From positions 496,001-560,000 of the forward strand of contig NC_041776.1 of assembly GCF_900090045.1 (NCBI RefSeq): DNA of 64,000 nucleotides, given 5' to 3'. Positions 44,242 to 59,564 of the stretch are shown in pieces (position 1 is the stretch's first letter; the number at the start of each line of letters is the position of its first letter). The notes beneath the pieces were generated by a model. The model was not told the DNA's origin, made no database searches, and worked only from the letters and a program-made list of their open reading frames with translations. Position numbers and translations under genes: made by a program. Source of the stretch: Plasmodium malariae. Taxonomy: Eukaryota; Apicomplexa; Aconoidasida; Haemosporida; Plasmodiidae.

Positions 44242-47200
44242 TTAGTACCTGTATTTTTTTAAGAGGGATTGTGTTAACTTAATCCACAAGTAGACAATAA
44301 ATTTTTGCTCATTTTTGTTCAAAAAGGTTGTTCTTGTGTTTGTGTTTTTGTTTGTGCTTGAGTTTTCATTTGCGTATGCATTCGCGTTTGTGCTGCAAAT
44401 AGACTGAAAGATAAAATACTGGTAATAAAAGAGCATCAAGTACAAATCGTAACTCCTCAACTTTTTCTTAAAATACTTTCTTAAATCCTCATAATAGAGT
44501 TGTATTTTACTAATATTTAATTCTTCTTCTTTCATTAGTTTATAAATAACAGTCTGGTAGTAAAAGTCATACACATCCACAGTACGTTTGTACAAATCTA
44601 AGAAGCTTAGAAAAAAAAGCGGAAATTGATCACATTCATAGCTAACTTGTTCGTTTGTACAATAAGTTTGATTTTGAGAATAATCAAATTTATTTGGGGA
44701 GAAATTAATACTATGCTCTTTGTTTTCTGTATTAGCATACACATCATTTGTGCTCATTTCATCCTCAGTGTTGCTATTATGACCACTCTTCTGACATTTA
44801 TTAAAATGATAATATTGCATATGTAAGCTTCTAAGAAAGTCTGCGTTGTACTTATTGTTATGATAATTATGTAAATAAAAGCATATTTTCATATTGTTAT
44901 CAACTGCATAACGGTTTGTGCTTATGTTTCTTTTGTGCAAATATTTATTGACCCCTCTCAAAAATCTATCATCTTTATCAGTGCACAAAAAAAAATTGTT
45001 ACACAATATATCTTTCATTAAATATTCCTCGATGGTACTTTTTATTTTAACATCATTCCTGTACCAGTTCCACATCCTACTTTTATTGCCTAACAGTTCA
45101 TCTGCCTCATTTAAATCATTATTCATATATAATTTTAAAATGGTTTTATACTTTATAAAATGTTGAAAGAAATTAAAATAATTAGCAAAAAATATTAATA
45201 TGAGTATCCCTTCCTCCTCCCCTTTCATTTCCTCTTCATCATCTTCTTCATATTCATCATCTTTTTTTCCTTCCCCTTGTGCATTTTTCGTACAATAACT
45301 TATTTCAATATCCCAGTATCTCAAAATATATACTGCGTATTTCTCCAAGTTGATCATTTTTGACTTTCTATAAATTTTTTTAAAATGTTTTTCACAGTTT
45401 TCATTATTATTTAATTTATTTATGTAGTATGAAAGAAACCCCTTACCATATTCATTTAAGATGGTTTCTCTTGTCTTGGAAGTATTAAACTGGAAGTCTT
45501 CGTCTTCGTCGTTACTCATGTCAGCATGGTCCAGTTTTACTAAATGATCATCATTAGTACCATTGTTCTCCGTTTCTTTTTCCCCTCTTAATGTATCACT
45601 CACAAAATGATTATAATTATGATGGTTAAATCCATTAGAAGTTAAGTCTATTTTACCTTGTACTTTCCTACTGTTACTACTGTCTGGTTCATACAAACGT
45701 CTGCTGTCCATACTTTCAACATTTTCTTGTGTATAACCTTCTTCTTCACAATCGTTATAACCTTTCTTGTTTTTCTTTAGTGCATTTTCACTTGTGTTGT
45801 ATGCTGCTTCATTAGAACTTAAACCATCTACCATTTTAAAAGCGGCATTGTAACTGGCGTTGTAACTGGTGTTGTTACTTCCATTGTACATGACCCCGCC
45901 TTCACCTACTAGCACATCCCTTTTATTATCGTCACTCAAATTCTTAGTAACTTCTAAGGAGTAATATTTTAGCGTTTCATTTAATTCGCTTGAACAGCTA
46001 TCAGAGGAGGAGTATAGGTCATCCATACTAGTAATTCCCTCATCAATATTACCATCTCTTCCCCCTTTAGAACAATTTTTACACAAAAATGTAATTTCGT
46101 ACCTTTCTTTTATATAATTTGCATTAAATATATGATACCACTCGTTATCTGTAAGTATTTGCTTTATGGTTTGGTAATATTCCCATTCTTTAAAGGAGCT
46201 TATATTGTAAGTTAAAATGACTAGAAGGACATTAATAAATGATGATATTTTTTTTTGAAATAGATATTTCTTTTCCTTTTCTGATTTTTTAAAACTCTTT
46301 TCCTGTAGTATATTTTTTTTATTTGATTTTACTATGGCATAATTACATGTAAAGAAGTATAGTATATCACTTTTTATGCTTTTCAATACACTCATTTCAT
46401 CTTCAATGTTTAGACGATTACCTATCATGATTTTACAAACTAGCACAATGGATTTAGCACAGTTCATTAAAATTTTTAAATATATTTTACTTAAAATATT
46501 TCTAATTCGGTCGTATGTTTCTTTATTTATAAAACCTAAGACGCTTTTTTGATTTTCCTCTAGCACTAAGTCATAGTCCTTCATATATTCGTTAATCATA
46601 CTTTGCATCTTTTTAAAAATTAGTATATAAGACACGTTCACAGGCATTACGTTACCAGTACCACTGCTTCTGCTACCACTTGCACTACTGAAGAATAGTT
46701 CCACACAGTACTCAACCAGAAACAACATGCTCATGTACACAAACTCGTAACCCCTTACATAAGTTGTATGAACGAAGTCTAATATTAGATAAACGAATTC
46801 ATGCACATCGTGTTTTATCATTACTTCCTTATTAGCGTTAATAAATACATAATGTTTTTCTTTATTAAAGTACAAATTATTGACTGAGGGTAAAAATATA
46901 TTAGTTAAATTGATAAATAGTAGTAGCACTAGGCTTTTCAATACACAAACCTTGTCATTAACCGTGTCATCTAGATTAAATGTAGAATTAGAAATGAGTT
47001 TTACATTAACATTATCATTAGTATCATAAGAAGATTGAACAATCCTCCTTTTTGGTTCATTTTTAAAATAAAAACGAACATTTCTACTGTTCCCTTTGCA
47101 CATATCCCCATTGTAGCTATATACATTCTTTTTAATATAATATATAACAAAGAGTAGTATAAAGAAGTGATAAAACAAGTAATCTCTTTGCTTTCTCTTC

Positions 47201-50200
47201 TTATTTTTTACTAATAAGTTAACTAGTACTTTCAAGGAATAAAAAAAATTTTGCCCCCCTAAGTTGTATAAATATTTATAAATATGTTTAGCCCTTTCGT
47301 ATATACCTACTATACTTACATTAAAGGAAAATTTTAAAAATAAAATACTGCTCAATTCATTCTTTATTATATTTTTTACGACTACTTTGATGGATAAATA
47401 GTTTAAGCAAAAGTGGGTTATCACCCTATAACTTTTTTCACCCGCTTGTGAGCCTTTTGACACCCTTTCAATTTCTTCAATCGTGTATTCATCTGTACGA
47501 TTGTTGTTACTAACACTGTTATTGTTTCTGCTACTGCTGCTTTCGTTGCTTCCTGTGCTTCCTTTAGTGTAGTCATTCAAGTCCTTGTTCCATAATTCAC
47601 TTTTGCAGAAAATTTTATGCATATCCGTAACAATAGCGTTCTCTTCATCTGCGTAAACACCCGCTAAGGTGGCATCTATACATGCACTAGCTTCACTCTT
47701 CTTTTCATCATATAAGGAATCTGCAAATGCAACTGCGACCTCGGCATCTCCTTGTTTCCCTTCACCATCGTCACTATCACCACCGCCTTCACAGACACTT
47801 TCACTTTCGTACATACTTTCAACGTGTTTGTCTAGGTACATTTCCTCGTCAATATTAGTGGAGCTGTTAATGTGTAATAACCCTCCGATGTTGTCTTCTT
47901 TTTCGCTTGAAGGAGCTTCCTGCCGAATACTATGTGCTCTCTCATTATCCCTTAGTTGATAACTCACATGAAGATGATTTATTGGTGTTTTTTGTAGTCT
48001 GTCATGTGCATTTTTATCCCTTTCAAACGCCATATCAAGAAAATGATATTTAAATGAATGCACATTTTTTTCGCTCAATACGGAAGCAACAAAACAGAAA
48101 AGGTCATTTATACAAAAATTATTCCTATGAACTGAAAAAAAAAAAGCGAGTTTCAAAAGTTTAAGAAGAATATATTTCAAATTAGTGTTGTCCCTTATCT
48201 GTGTTAAAAGGAGTAACAACAGCATGTCCAACTGGTATACATTATCTACAAGTAACTTAACGAAATGTTGGGGATAATATATATTAAATTTATTGAGAAA
48301 GGCATAAAAATTTAAAAAGCTATTTATGCTTTTTTTTCCTAAAAATAGCCATTTGCTGAAATGTAATTCTATATCTTTCTGAACAATATTATACTGTATG
48401 TTCAAAAGATGGTCAAATAATTGTATTATATTGTCTTCACTTATTGACTCTTTTACTTTTACTGAGACGTGGTACATGTAAAAGTTTACGAACATACCGT
48501 GATACTTTCTATTAGCGCAAAACAATTTATGTATATTATTTTCAATATTTTTACAATTATTAATATTTTCAGCATTATTAATTTTTTCAAAAATGTGAAA
48601 ACCATTTTTTTTTTTTAATATCATAAGTAACAAGTATTTTAAGTAATCATCCTCCGACGAGTCGAGTAAATCTTGCACAGTTTCATCATTCTGTTCACTT
48701 GAATAAAAAAAAGGATCAAAATATATATTTAAATGGTTTAGTAAAAAACATAAATCGTACAAATACGGAAATATATTACACTTATTGAACAAATCGGTCA
48801 AGTATTTATATGCCTCTTTTTTTCCCAAGTTATATATTTTCACTTGTTTATTATTCCTTTGAAGTAAACTTCTATATTTTTTTTGAAAATTCATATTTAC
48901 ATTCTCTACTTCGTTAATGTAAAAATTGAAGGGGTTTATAATTTTACATTTGTGTAGCATGCTGATTTTTCTACTATATGAATCTTCCTCCTCTTTTTCG
49001 TCCATTATATGCAAATACGTTGAACTACCATTTTTCTGATTATTATAATATGCCTCTTTTGTGTTTTGTGTTTCATTTTTACAAAGTGGAAAACGTTCTA
49101 TCTGGTGAGTGTTAGTAGTGGACCCAGGTAACTGTATCTGTATGTGCTTTGCCCATTTCCCTCTCTTTATAGGTTGGTTATCCCTATTATTTGAGTAAGT
49201 ACCATTTGTATCATGAATATAATTCATCTTTTGTGTGTTTTCCAACTCTATTTGCTCGTTCAAGAAAGTATATATATGTCTTACTTCAATTAATTTCTTT
49301 ATTAGCTGATCTTTCGAAAATTTTTTGACTATTCTACTTACGGAAGAAAAGAGATTTCCAATACTAAAATTATAAAAGGATATTTTTAAAAAATATACAG
49401 AGGCACACAAATAATACAGACATGTTTCATATATATAATATAATATCTTACAAACAAAATTTAAATTAAAAGTTAATTGGTGAAAATTTGTTAGTATGTA
49501 ACAAAGCAATGAATTTTTTTCCATTTTTTGGAAGAAATTTAAAATTTCTTTTTCTGTTTCTATTTCAAACATATATTGAAGTCTCTTTTCTTTTTTGGTA
49601 TGTTCATTACTGAATATGTTATGTTTGTGAATAAATAAATCTTCTGCATTTTTATTTATTTTATTATCACCTAACTGTAAATTATAGGAAATGCAATTCT
49701 CCTCTCTAATGGAATTGTACTTAACATATAGCAAATTCATTTTCGATATATCTACAACTTTTATTAAGACTTCTAAAATTTCATCACACGCTTTTTTGTC
49801 TAGTTTTTCTACAATATTTTTTTTATAATTATCTTCAAACAATAACTTTTTAATATCAATTTGGTTAATTTTGTGCATGTTCAAGTAGTGTAGTAGGTAC
49901 CTTAAAATTATTAATATGCAAACTAATTTTTTTAAAAATAGCTTATCCTCCTTTTCCTGGATGTTTTCACTTTTTTCATCTATTATGCTAGAATCGTACA
50001 CACTAAACAGGAAGGTGTCAAATATGCTAATTTTTCTATTAACGGAAATTGAACAGTTGAGAATAATTTTTTTTATAAAAATATAAATGAAGGGATAATC
50101 TTCTCTCATTAGGATATACACAAAAGCAAAGTACATGTCGTTATAAAGTAATGAATTGTACATGCTGCTTCTATCGTTAAGAATATTATTATCATTCTGA

Positions 50201-53200
50201 TCCTCCTTCGTTTTATCCTTTTCCATATTGAAGTAATGTAAATGTAGGTTGGCTACTTCCGTGTCCTGGTTTGAGGCCACCCCGTTTTCGAATACTTCGT
50301 GTGTGGCTATATCGTTTGCATCTACCTTGTCTTCTTCTGATTCACCCATTCCTTCCTCTCCTTCCGTTTCTTTCTCTTCTTTCTCTTCTTTCTCTTCTTC
50401 CTCTTCTTCCTCTCCTTCCGTTTCTTTCTCTTCTTTCTCTTCTTCCTCTTCTTCCTCTACTCCCTCTTCTATCCCTTCTTCCCCTTTCAAGAATTTCTTC
50501 ACTTTATTAACCGTTTTAATAACACCATCCAGATCCCATAGGGAAACATTATGTTTGTTAATTTTCTTGCTCACATTTTTTAGCGCAAAAGTTAGTGCGT
50601 TGTTACTGTAACTGCTGTTCCTATTATGCCTACTGTTCCTGTTGTTACTACAGTTACTACTGTCACTATTGTTATTTCTCTTACTACTGTTACTACTAAC
50701 ATTACCGTTATTCCCTTTTTTGCCACTACATATGCTATTTCCCTCATTTAAATACGAATCATCCTTGTTTTCAAGACATTCGCCAACTTTTTCTGCTTCC
50801 AATACTGTCCATTTGTTGTGTTGCTGATTTTCACTCCTTCCTACATCGCTGTAGTAGTACATATGCTTTCCATCTTGTTTATTTTTGTACCTAAGTCCTC
50901 CAACATGTCCACTTACGCATTCATTTATTTTACTCTCATTGTACTGGCTCTCTTGAAAGAGATCTTCTTCCATTCTCCGTTTTTCACCATTGTGGTTATA
51001 TACTACATTATATGTGTCAACATGTTCCTTCACCTTCAAGTCATTATCATCATCAGATAGTTGCTCCATCAGCTCTTCCTCCTCTCGACAATGATCACTT
51101 CTTATTGTGCTACCACTAGCTTGACTTTTCTGCTCTTTCTCAAAACCTACGATGCTGCTATGGTAACTAATATTAAAAAATTCATTTTTATTTTCACCAT
51201 CGATTTGACATTCGTACATACTCTTCCTATGAATGTACTTTCCGGTGTAATATGTTTCGTTAATACTATTATCCAAGCATTTTCTCTCGTCAAAATGGTC
51301 GTAATCGTAGGAATCGTTGTGCTCATCATAATAGTCATAATCATCATAATAGTCACGATTGTCATAATCATTGTAATTATTGTGCGCTTCACCCAAGTTA
51401 AATTTATTTAAACCATCATGATAGTCGTCAAAAATGTGTTCATCTGAGTGAGTACTGTAATTCGTACAAATGACGTTGGAAATACCATCACGCTGATGTA
51501 ACGCTGGTTTTATTTTTTTATCTTCCAGCTTCTCCAACTCGTCAATCTTATTCAACTCTTTTCTTTCATATATTATGTCTATTTCATTTTGTGCATTTAA
51601 TTGGTGAGTAACTCGTTCGTAATCCTCTATACCAATATTGTGCTCACTTATGTGTGATATTTTTCCCCTTTGTAAATTACTTCTCTCTTTAGAAGTACTA
51701 CGAGTTGTTATACCATTTTTATATTTTAAATGAAAGTTGTTCTTTTCAATTCTATCCATGTAGCAGTTGTTATACAGTTCATCAGTTTTTCCTTCTACAA
51801 GTTTATCAAACGTCTTTATTATTTCATTTTTCTCTTTACAGTTGCTTGTGTGCTCCTTACTGTTATCGTTAATATCGCTTATGTACTCATGCCCACCGTC
51901 TGTTCCATTCTCTATAATCATTTCGTTTTTTTCCTGACTTACGGTAGCATTTAATATATTATTCACATATATGCCACTTTCATCCGTTTGATCTATGTTG
52001 TAGTTATTATGCATATTTAATGGTTTGTTTCCCTTGACTTGGTTCCCACCACTCGTACGCCCAATATTTGTATCTTTCATATGCACCACACTCTTCACAT
52101 GTTTCGTATCCTTATCCCCCTTCGCCTTTTTTGCTTTATTTTTTTCATCCATTGCTGTCTCCTCTAGAAACTCATAAAGTGATGTGAACTTTTTCTTATA
52201 CTGGTTGTTCCCGAGACGGTAGTCCATGCTTCTTCCTCTTCTGCTTCCTCCTCTTTTTCCCTCTACTTCTGCGTCAACATATTTTCTCCTTTTCACGAGA
52301 GACTTATATATAATACTCAAACAAGGTGAATAATTTAAAGACAGACATGAAAAAAGGAACATGCATAAATTGTAAATATAACTAACCGGCTGTTTTGAAA
52401 AGTTGGCGTAATATATAACTACATTTTCAACAAACTGTTTCTGCCTGTTTTTTAACTTATCATCTCGAAATAATATTATAAAAAGAATCAGATAAAAAGA
52501 AATAATGTTTGTTTTTTCCTTTAATTGTAATATGTACAGAACAAACAAGATACAGCTCATCAATTGGTCACTTTGACCACTTTGGTCAGTTTTTATTTCT
52601 AACAGCTTTATTAATTTTAGAGTTTTTCTATAATTATAACATGTACATATATCATTTTCAATGATATTTTTAAATATATTAAATTTATTCTTTTCTATCA
52701 TAATTTTAATATAGCTATCATAAACAATAGTTCTATAAAAAAAGGAAAACCCCTTTTTTTCTCCAATACCCCTTTTCCTCTTAAGGGTAATGTCACCACT
52801 GCTTTTTTTCTCATATGACTGAGAAATTAATTTAGAAAAGGATTTATATATATCTTCGCTTGATGATACCATTTGATTTTGTCTTCCATTTAAGTGCTCA
52901 TTAAATGTTATGCACTTCTTCTTATTTATAATATTTTGAATATGTAGTAGGACTCTAAGATTAGTAAGTAGTTCTTTATTCTTTTTAAAATTAGCCAAAC
53001 TAATTTCGTCCGAATAAACTTTTTTCAAAAAATTATAAAAGTCCATAAAATGTTCATGTGCTGTTATACTTTTTACTCTATTCACAATTAGGTAATTAAC
53101 TATATATGTAAACCCTTCATCTTGCTTATTTAACTCTTTGTAATTTTTATAATAAAACTTTATAAAAGCATACAAATATTCGTAATCATTTGAATAATAC

Positions 53201-55529
53201 AATATTATGTAAAACAAAATAAAAAAAAATAAATACACATCGATGGAATCGAATAAATTGTAATACAACTGCAAACCGTTCTTCGTGAAATTTGTGTCCT
53301 TATAGTTTGTATGCAAAAAAATCATTTTAAATAGTCTGTATATATTCATAATTATCTTTTTTACATTGTTCTTTGAGCTGATGATAATGTCTATGTTTAT
53401 TTGTAACTCTTCTTGTATTGTCCCTACACCAGCTTCTATCCCTGACTTGATCTCTGTCTTAAACTCGGCCTCGTTCTCCGCCTCTACCCCTTTCTGGTAA
53501 GAAAAGTCCTTCCTAAAATGCTTTATTAGCTCCAGTGAATTTAGATGCTTTTCAAATATGTCCAGGTATTTTTCCATTAATATGCACTGATCTACGTTTT
53601 GCCATTGTTCGCTCTCTCCTGTGGATATTAGCGCCCCTAACTGTGCTTCTCCGCCATTCTTCGAACCCAACTGCTGGCACTTTTCCCCTCGCTTCTTAAT
53701 CACATAATCATAATAGTAATTAACAATATGATTCAAGTGATCGTCAAATATTATCACCTCTCTGTCATTCTCACTGTTTTTAAAAATATCCTCTAGGTTA
53801 AATCGCTCGCTTCCGTCTTCGTTATATTTGGACGAATTTACCCGCGAAGATAACTCGCTTTCCGCCAAGTAGTGTTGTACCTCTTTCCCTGGAGGCTCTT
53901 CATCTTGTACACGTTTTTGCCCCTTTATGTAAATATTTTTTGGGAGCAAATTATAAAAATCATTAAATATAGAAATAAAATGAAGCAAGTTAATATGCAT
54001 ATGTTTGTAGAAAATTATTAGAAGGAAAAAAGAAAACTCATAGTCATCATTAAAAATAATTTTTTTTTCATAAGCATAGTATATATATTTTAAGAAGATT
54101 AATATTTTATCTAATTCCGCATTTCTCCTTCTATTGTTTTTTCTTTCTTCTATCCTTAATCCTTCAACTTTTGTTTCACCCTCCTGTTGTAGTTCTCTTT
54201 CTGTCGTTCTTGTAGTACCTCGTTTAAAACTTTCGCTTAGCATCATCATGTGGGATGGCGCACTACCTTTGTACCATCCTTTTTCCGAATTACTAATATT
54301 ACTACACTGTAACAATTTTAGTGTTTTTAAGCAGAATATTATGAACAACTGTTCAGAGGTATATAGAATGTTAATACATAAGCTCTCTAAAAGGTTAGAG
54401 GCCTTTTTATAGTTTAAATTAATTACATCCTTTTCAAATATTACATAATTCTTACTATTACATAATAATATATGTTCATTAATAAAAGTATAATTTTGTA
54501 AGACGCTTTGAATTTTGTCATAAAATATTTTTATATAATTTTCCTGATTGTGTTCATACGATATGAACTTAATGTCGAAGTCTAATATAAGACATAACCT
54601 ATTGTATATATCTACTTGTAAAAAATATTCTAACTTTATATTTTTGTGGTTTTCTTTGCATAGGATATACATTTTAATTAGTATAAAAAAGCTATATATT
54701 AATATAAAATTTTTGTTTCTTATTTTTTCTTTTTTTAAATTTATAAGCAGATTGTCCGACACGAATGAGGGATCCCCGAAATTGGGCGTCTCCTCATTTC
54801 GTGCATTATTCTGCCCTTCGTTATACTGCTTTTCTACAATATACTTTCCCTTCTTCCACTGCTGTTCCATCCCTCCCTTTGGATGTGTGTACGTGTGGTC
54901 ATTTTCGCGTGCACTTAAATTCTTATTTTCCCCAGTTTCTCCCATACTCATTATACCCCAAACACTATTATGGTCCGAAGTAGTTGACGAATTTCTCTTC
55001 TCACAGAAATACAATGGGTCGTATATGTACCTCTTTGAATTTTGATCATACTTAAATATTTTATAAACATTATTGTCATTTATTTGTTTTAAGCAAATGT
55101 AGACAAAGGCTAAAAGACGGCTTTTGATTAAGTGCGTTTTTTTCATTATATTAATACTTCTATTTATAAAAAATTCTAGAAATTCATTTTCATCACAGTG
55201 TATATCATAATTATCAATCTTGTTTGCACTATCTCTATGAAACCAAAACAAATTATCTACATCTATTTCTTCCTTCATGGTGGCTTTAAACTTATTTATT
55301 ATGTACGAAGTGCTGAACATTGTTTCATTACTGACGCTGATTGGCGATTCCAAAGATAGGCGATCATTTTTGTTATTACTATTGCTATTATTACTATTGC
55401 TATTATTACTATTGCTATTATTACTATTGCTATTATTACTATTGCTATTATTACTATTGTCTTTATTGCTATTGCTATTATTACTATTGTCTTTATAGCT
55501 ATTGCTATTATTACTATTGTCTTTATTGC

Positions 55530-55562
<33 letters not shown>

Positions 55563-58500
55563 TACTACTACCCTTAACAATGGTGCTACCCTCCACATGC
55601 ACGTTTTCCGAAGAGGCTTCATCACTGTTCATCAACACATTAGTGTCTTGCCTATTTTTTACCTTTCCAACAACTGGTAGCAAATAAAAGTATTCCTCCA
55701 TTTTTGTATTTAAAGGAATGTAGTCAAATATTTTTTTCCAATTATACGTAATAAAGATGTTAAAATATTTATAAAAAATTTTAATTAAAATATAGTTACG
55801 ATTAATTAAGAAATATTTTACAATATCAAAAGGGGAATAATAATATTTAAACTTCGTCCAACTAATTATGTACATATTTGATGAAGTAATTTCATAATTA
55901 TTTTTAGTACAATTAAGAATGGTTGTACCACTTTTGCTTTGATTTTCTTCTTCATTAATATGTATTAAGTCGTTTGTGTTTTTCTTAAATATGTTCAGTA
56001 TATCCGAAAATTTATTCTTATTATTATAATTATTACTATAGCTAGAACTACTAAATTTAGATCTGTCTAAATTTTTTTTTTTTATTTCGTCAGTGGTCAA
56101 ATGGTACTTCCTGCTTATTCTTTCTTTCTCTAACAATTTCATAATAAACTCATACAATTTATACTTGTATATTTGACGAGTTATTTCCTTTTTGTACATC
56201 AATAGTTTCTTCTTATTATTTTCGTCGTCATTTATACTTGCTATTAAATTATGGAAAAATGTACTATTATAATCTATATCGTAAAAGCGCACAATATTTT
56301 TCTCTATTCCCCCTAATGTTTCTCTCTTTTTTTTTTTTTTTTTCTTCTATTTCTGCTTCTTCTTTAGGATATATGGAAAAATCTCCCTTCTGTAGATCTT
56401 CCTCATCGATGGACAATCCCCATATACTGTCGATGCAATTTGTTTCATCTTCGTTACATTGTACGTTATTTGCCGAGTCACTAACCTTTTCATTGTCATA
56501 ATAACATGATCCTTCCTCCATTTGATCATACCCCTCCTTATTCTCATTTCTATTATGCTTCTTTAATTTATAATACCTTCTCTTTTTATTTGAATTTTGC
56601 TTCCTCTTGCTTTTTATTAACTTAGCTGCGAATTTCTCTTCATCATATTCACTATCATTTGACGTTATCACTTCGCTATCATTTGAAGTTGTTAAATCTG
56701 TTGTTATACTTTCCTTCAAAACATAATTTATAGCTCTCAAGGAGCAATATAATGCATTTTTTAACTTACATAATTGTACGCTTATATCTATATTCTTACA
56801 TAGAGATGATGAATCAATTCTTTTTATGCTGTAATAATTATTTACATACTTTGAGGGAGCACTATCATTCGTGTCGTTTAGAATGTAAAACAGATTATGA
56901 TAATTACTATTTTCTTCGTTTATATTTAAGTTAGTTGGAATACATCCACATTTGTTCAATGATACATTGTTTTTTTTATTTAACAACTCAATTATCTTCT
57001 CATCGTCTTCATTTCTAAACAAAAATGGATCATACTCCACGATCCTCTCCAGGAAATCAAATATATTTTTAATTCTAAATAGGCACTAAAAAAAAAAAAG
57101 AGGCAAAAATTCTCCCACAAGGAATATCATTGTGTATAAGCGAAAATTGGAAGAACAAACACTCGCAAGGGGAAAAAAAGACGAAAAATTGCATAAAAAT
57201 ACTACGAACAAAATTTGCACACATGCAAACATATAAAACAACAAAACGTGGTCTCAAAACATAGTGTGCTTTTCGAGTCGTGTAAAAAAAAAAAAAAAAA
57301 AAAAAAGGGAAAGAAAAGAAAAGAAAACGTAAAAGTAAAATCAAAATTAAAACAGAAGGGAAAAAAAATTATTTTAACATTAAAAATTCAAATCTGTAAT
57401 AGCAAATTTTGTGTGCGTATACACGTAATAATGGTGCTTCTATTTTAGTAACTGCTATATCTCCTTATATCTCTCTCTTCTTTTTTTTTTTTTTTTTCGT
57501 GGACATACCTGATAATCGGTCAAAGGGGCTTCAAAATATCTTCCCCCATAATCATAAATGGAATAAACAAAAAGTTGATGAAATAAGCTTAGCTGGTTTC
57601 GCTCAGCTAATAATACAGCATCATAGTAATTGTAGAAAAACTGATATATCAATAAATCGATTTTGTCTAAAAAATTTACTTCATATAAGGTTAAATTAAA
57701 ATTATCATATAAATTTTCCAAAATTAAATAATAATTGTCCATTCTACATAAGTAAATATTACTGTACGCGTGCATATCATCAGGAAATATTTTGCTTTTT
57801 GTTATATCTTTTAAAAAATCGATATTTAGAAAACTTTTTTCACTTGGATCGCCATTTAATTCATTCTTAAAATTTTTTTTTTTATTTTGATTTATATGGT
57901 GTATATCTAAATATGTACTAAAACTTAACAGTTCGTTCATTTTTTCCCTTGGATTTAGTTGCATATCATTGATTTTGAGAAAATTATCTTTTAGAATATT
58001 GATGGAGTTATTATAAATAGAATATATTTTATCATCAACATTTATATTTAAGGTATTTATTTCGTTATCTCCTATGTTGATTACGCACATACGCAAATTC
58101 GTAGTTTTAATTAGTTGTTCGTTAATTTCATTTAGTAAAGAATTATTGTTATGTTTATCATGATTTAAAAAATTTGAAAAAAAAAAATTTTCTAATAAAG
58201 TGTAATACGAATTTAACGTATTTGTTGCACTTCGAACTAGTGATCTGTATTTATAACTACTGTCATTAAAATATGTGTTCGATAAATAACTATCACTGTA
58301 AATTATGAATAGATCATTATCCTCATTTATTTCTAAGGACGATATTTTACTTACGTTCGTTATGTACTCTAACGAATAACTTTCTATTTCTTTTAAACTT
58401 TTCTTGTTAAAATATTTGAGTTGGCTAGACTTATATTTATCAAGGTATTTATAAAACTCGTAGTTAACACGTTTTTCTTTATCTTCGATCTTTTCTCCAC

Positions 58501-59515
58501 TTTCTTCTTTTTTTTTTTTTTTTTTTTTCTTATAAATTATCAGTTCATTCGTGTTAAATAATATGACAATATAATTCCTATTCAAAGCAACACATTCAAT
58601 GTGTGTTTTACCCTCTTCTTTTTCTACATAAGGAGGCACATTTATATGAACTTCCTTATATTTTTTCTTTATTAAGTTGTAAATAATTATGCGGACTTCT
58701 TCTATCTTGTCATCACAATAGGTAATAATTAACTTATCCTTATTTTCAATTTTAAAAAAGATTTCGTTATTTTTTTTAAAGTCAAAACTATTTATTTCTC
58801 TTAACGTAGCGCATGGGTCGACTGATCGTTTTGCATCCATTTCCTTTGAAAAAGTAAAAACGAAAATAGGAAAAAATGAAAGAGTGAAAAAAAATAATGT
58901 AAATATAAATATCAATATGATCATATATAATACAGAGTGAATCTTTTTGCTTAGGAAATAATAGGGTGTTCTACATCCTCTAAAATATCCCATTCACATG
59001 AAATTGTATCTATGAATATATACATATGCACATATGCACATATATGCGCATACATTTTTGATTTTTTTTTTCATTAACCCATAATTTCCCACTTTTATCG
59101 ACAATATAAATAGAGCCATTGTATACACAGAAAAAAAGGGCAGATATGGAAAAATCGCGTCTTCTTAATATTTTTATATCATTTATGGGGCTGTTTTTAT
59201 AATCTTCTTCAAATTCTTGTACAAATATTTGGTTGTTCTTTTGGAGCACTAACACGTTCAAGTTGGCAATACTGATGCATTTATCAATTTTGTAAGGATC
59301 TACGCAGGTTGGAAAGAAAACAAGTACATATAAATATGTATATATATATATATATATATGTTTGTATATTACACACATGCACATTAATTATCCTCATCAT
59401 GAACATAACTTTATTTAAACGTTTTACAGAAATAGTGTTAAAACGTGGTTCTTGTGCTATTTTATTGTTCTATTCTGGAACACTCCAATTCTATATATAT
59501 AATGTAAAGGTTGGT

Positions 59516-59564
<49 letters not shown>

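Noticed and set aside
50249..50611. Plus-strand Ser/Phe-rich frame of 120 codons
   Set aside because: It is the antisense of the Glu-rich repeat in the giant gene.
55277..55687. Plus- and minus-strand Leu, Tyr or Ile-rich frames
   Set aside because: They are shadows of the Asn/Ser trinucleotide repeat.
56267..56350. An intron bridging the 257- and 4016-codon frames
   Set aside because: There is an AG before GGGGAATAG but no suitable upstream GT that keeps the coding sequence; a one-base change in the A-run is simpler.
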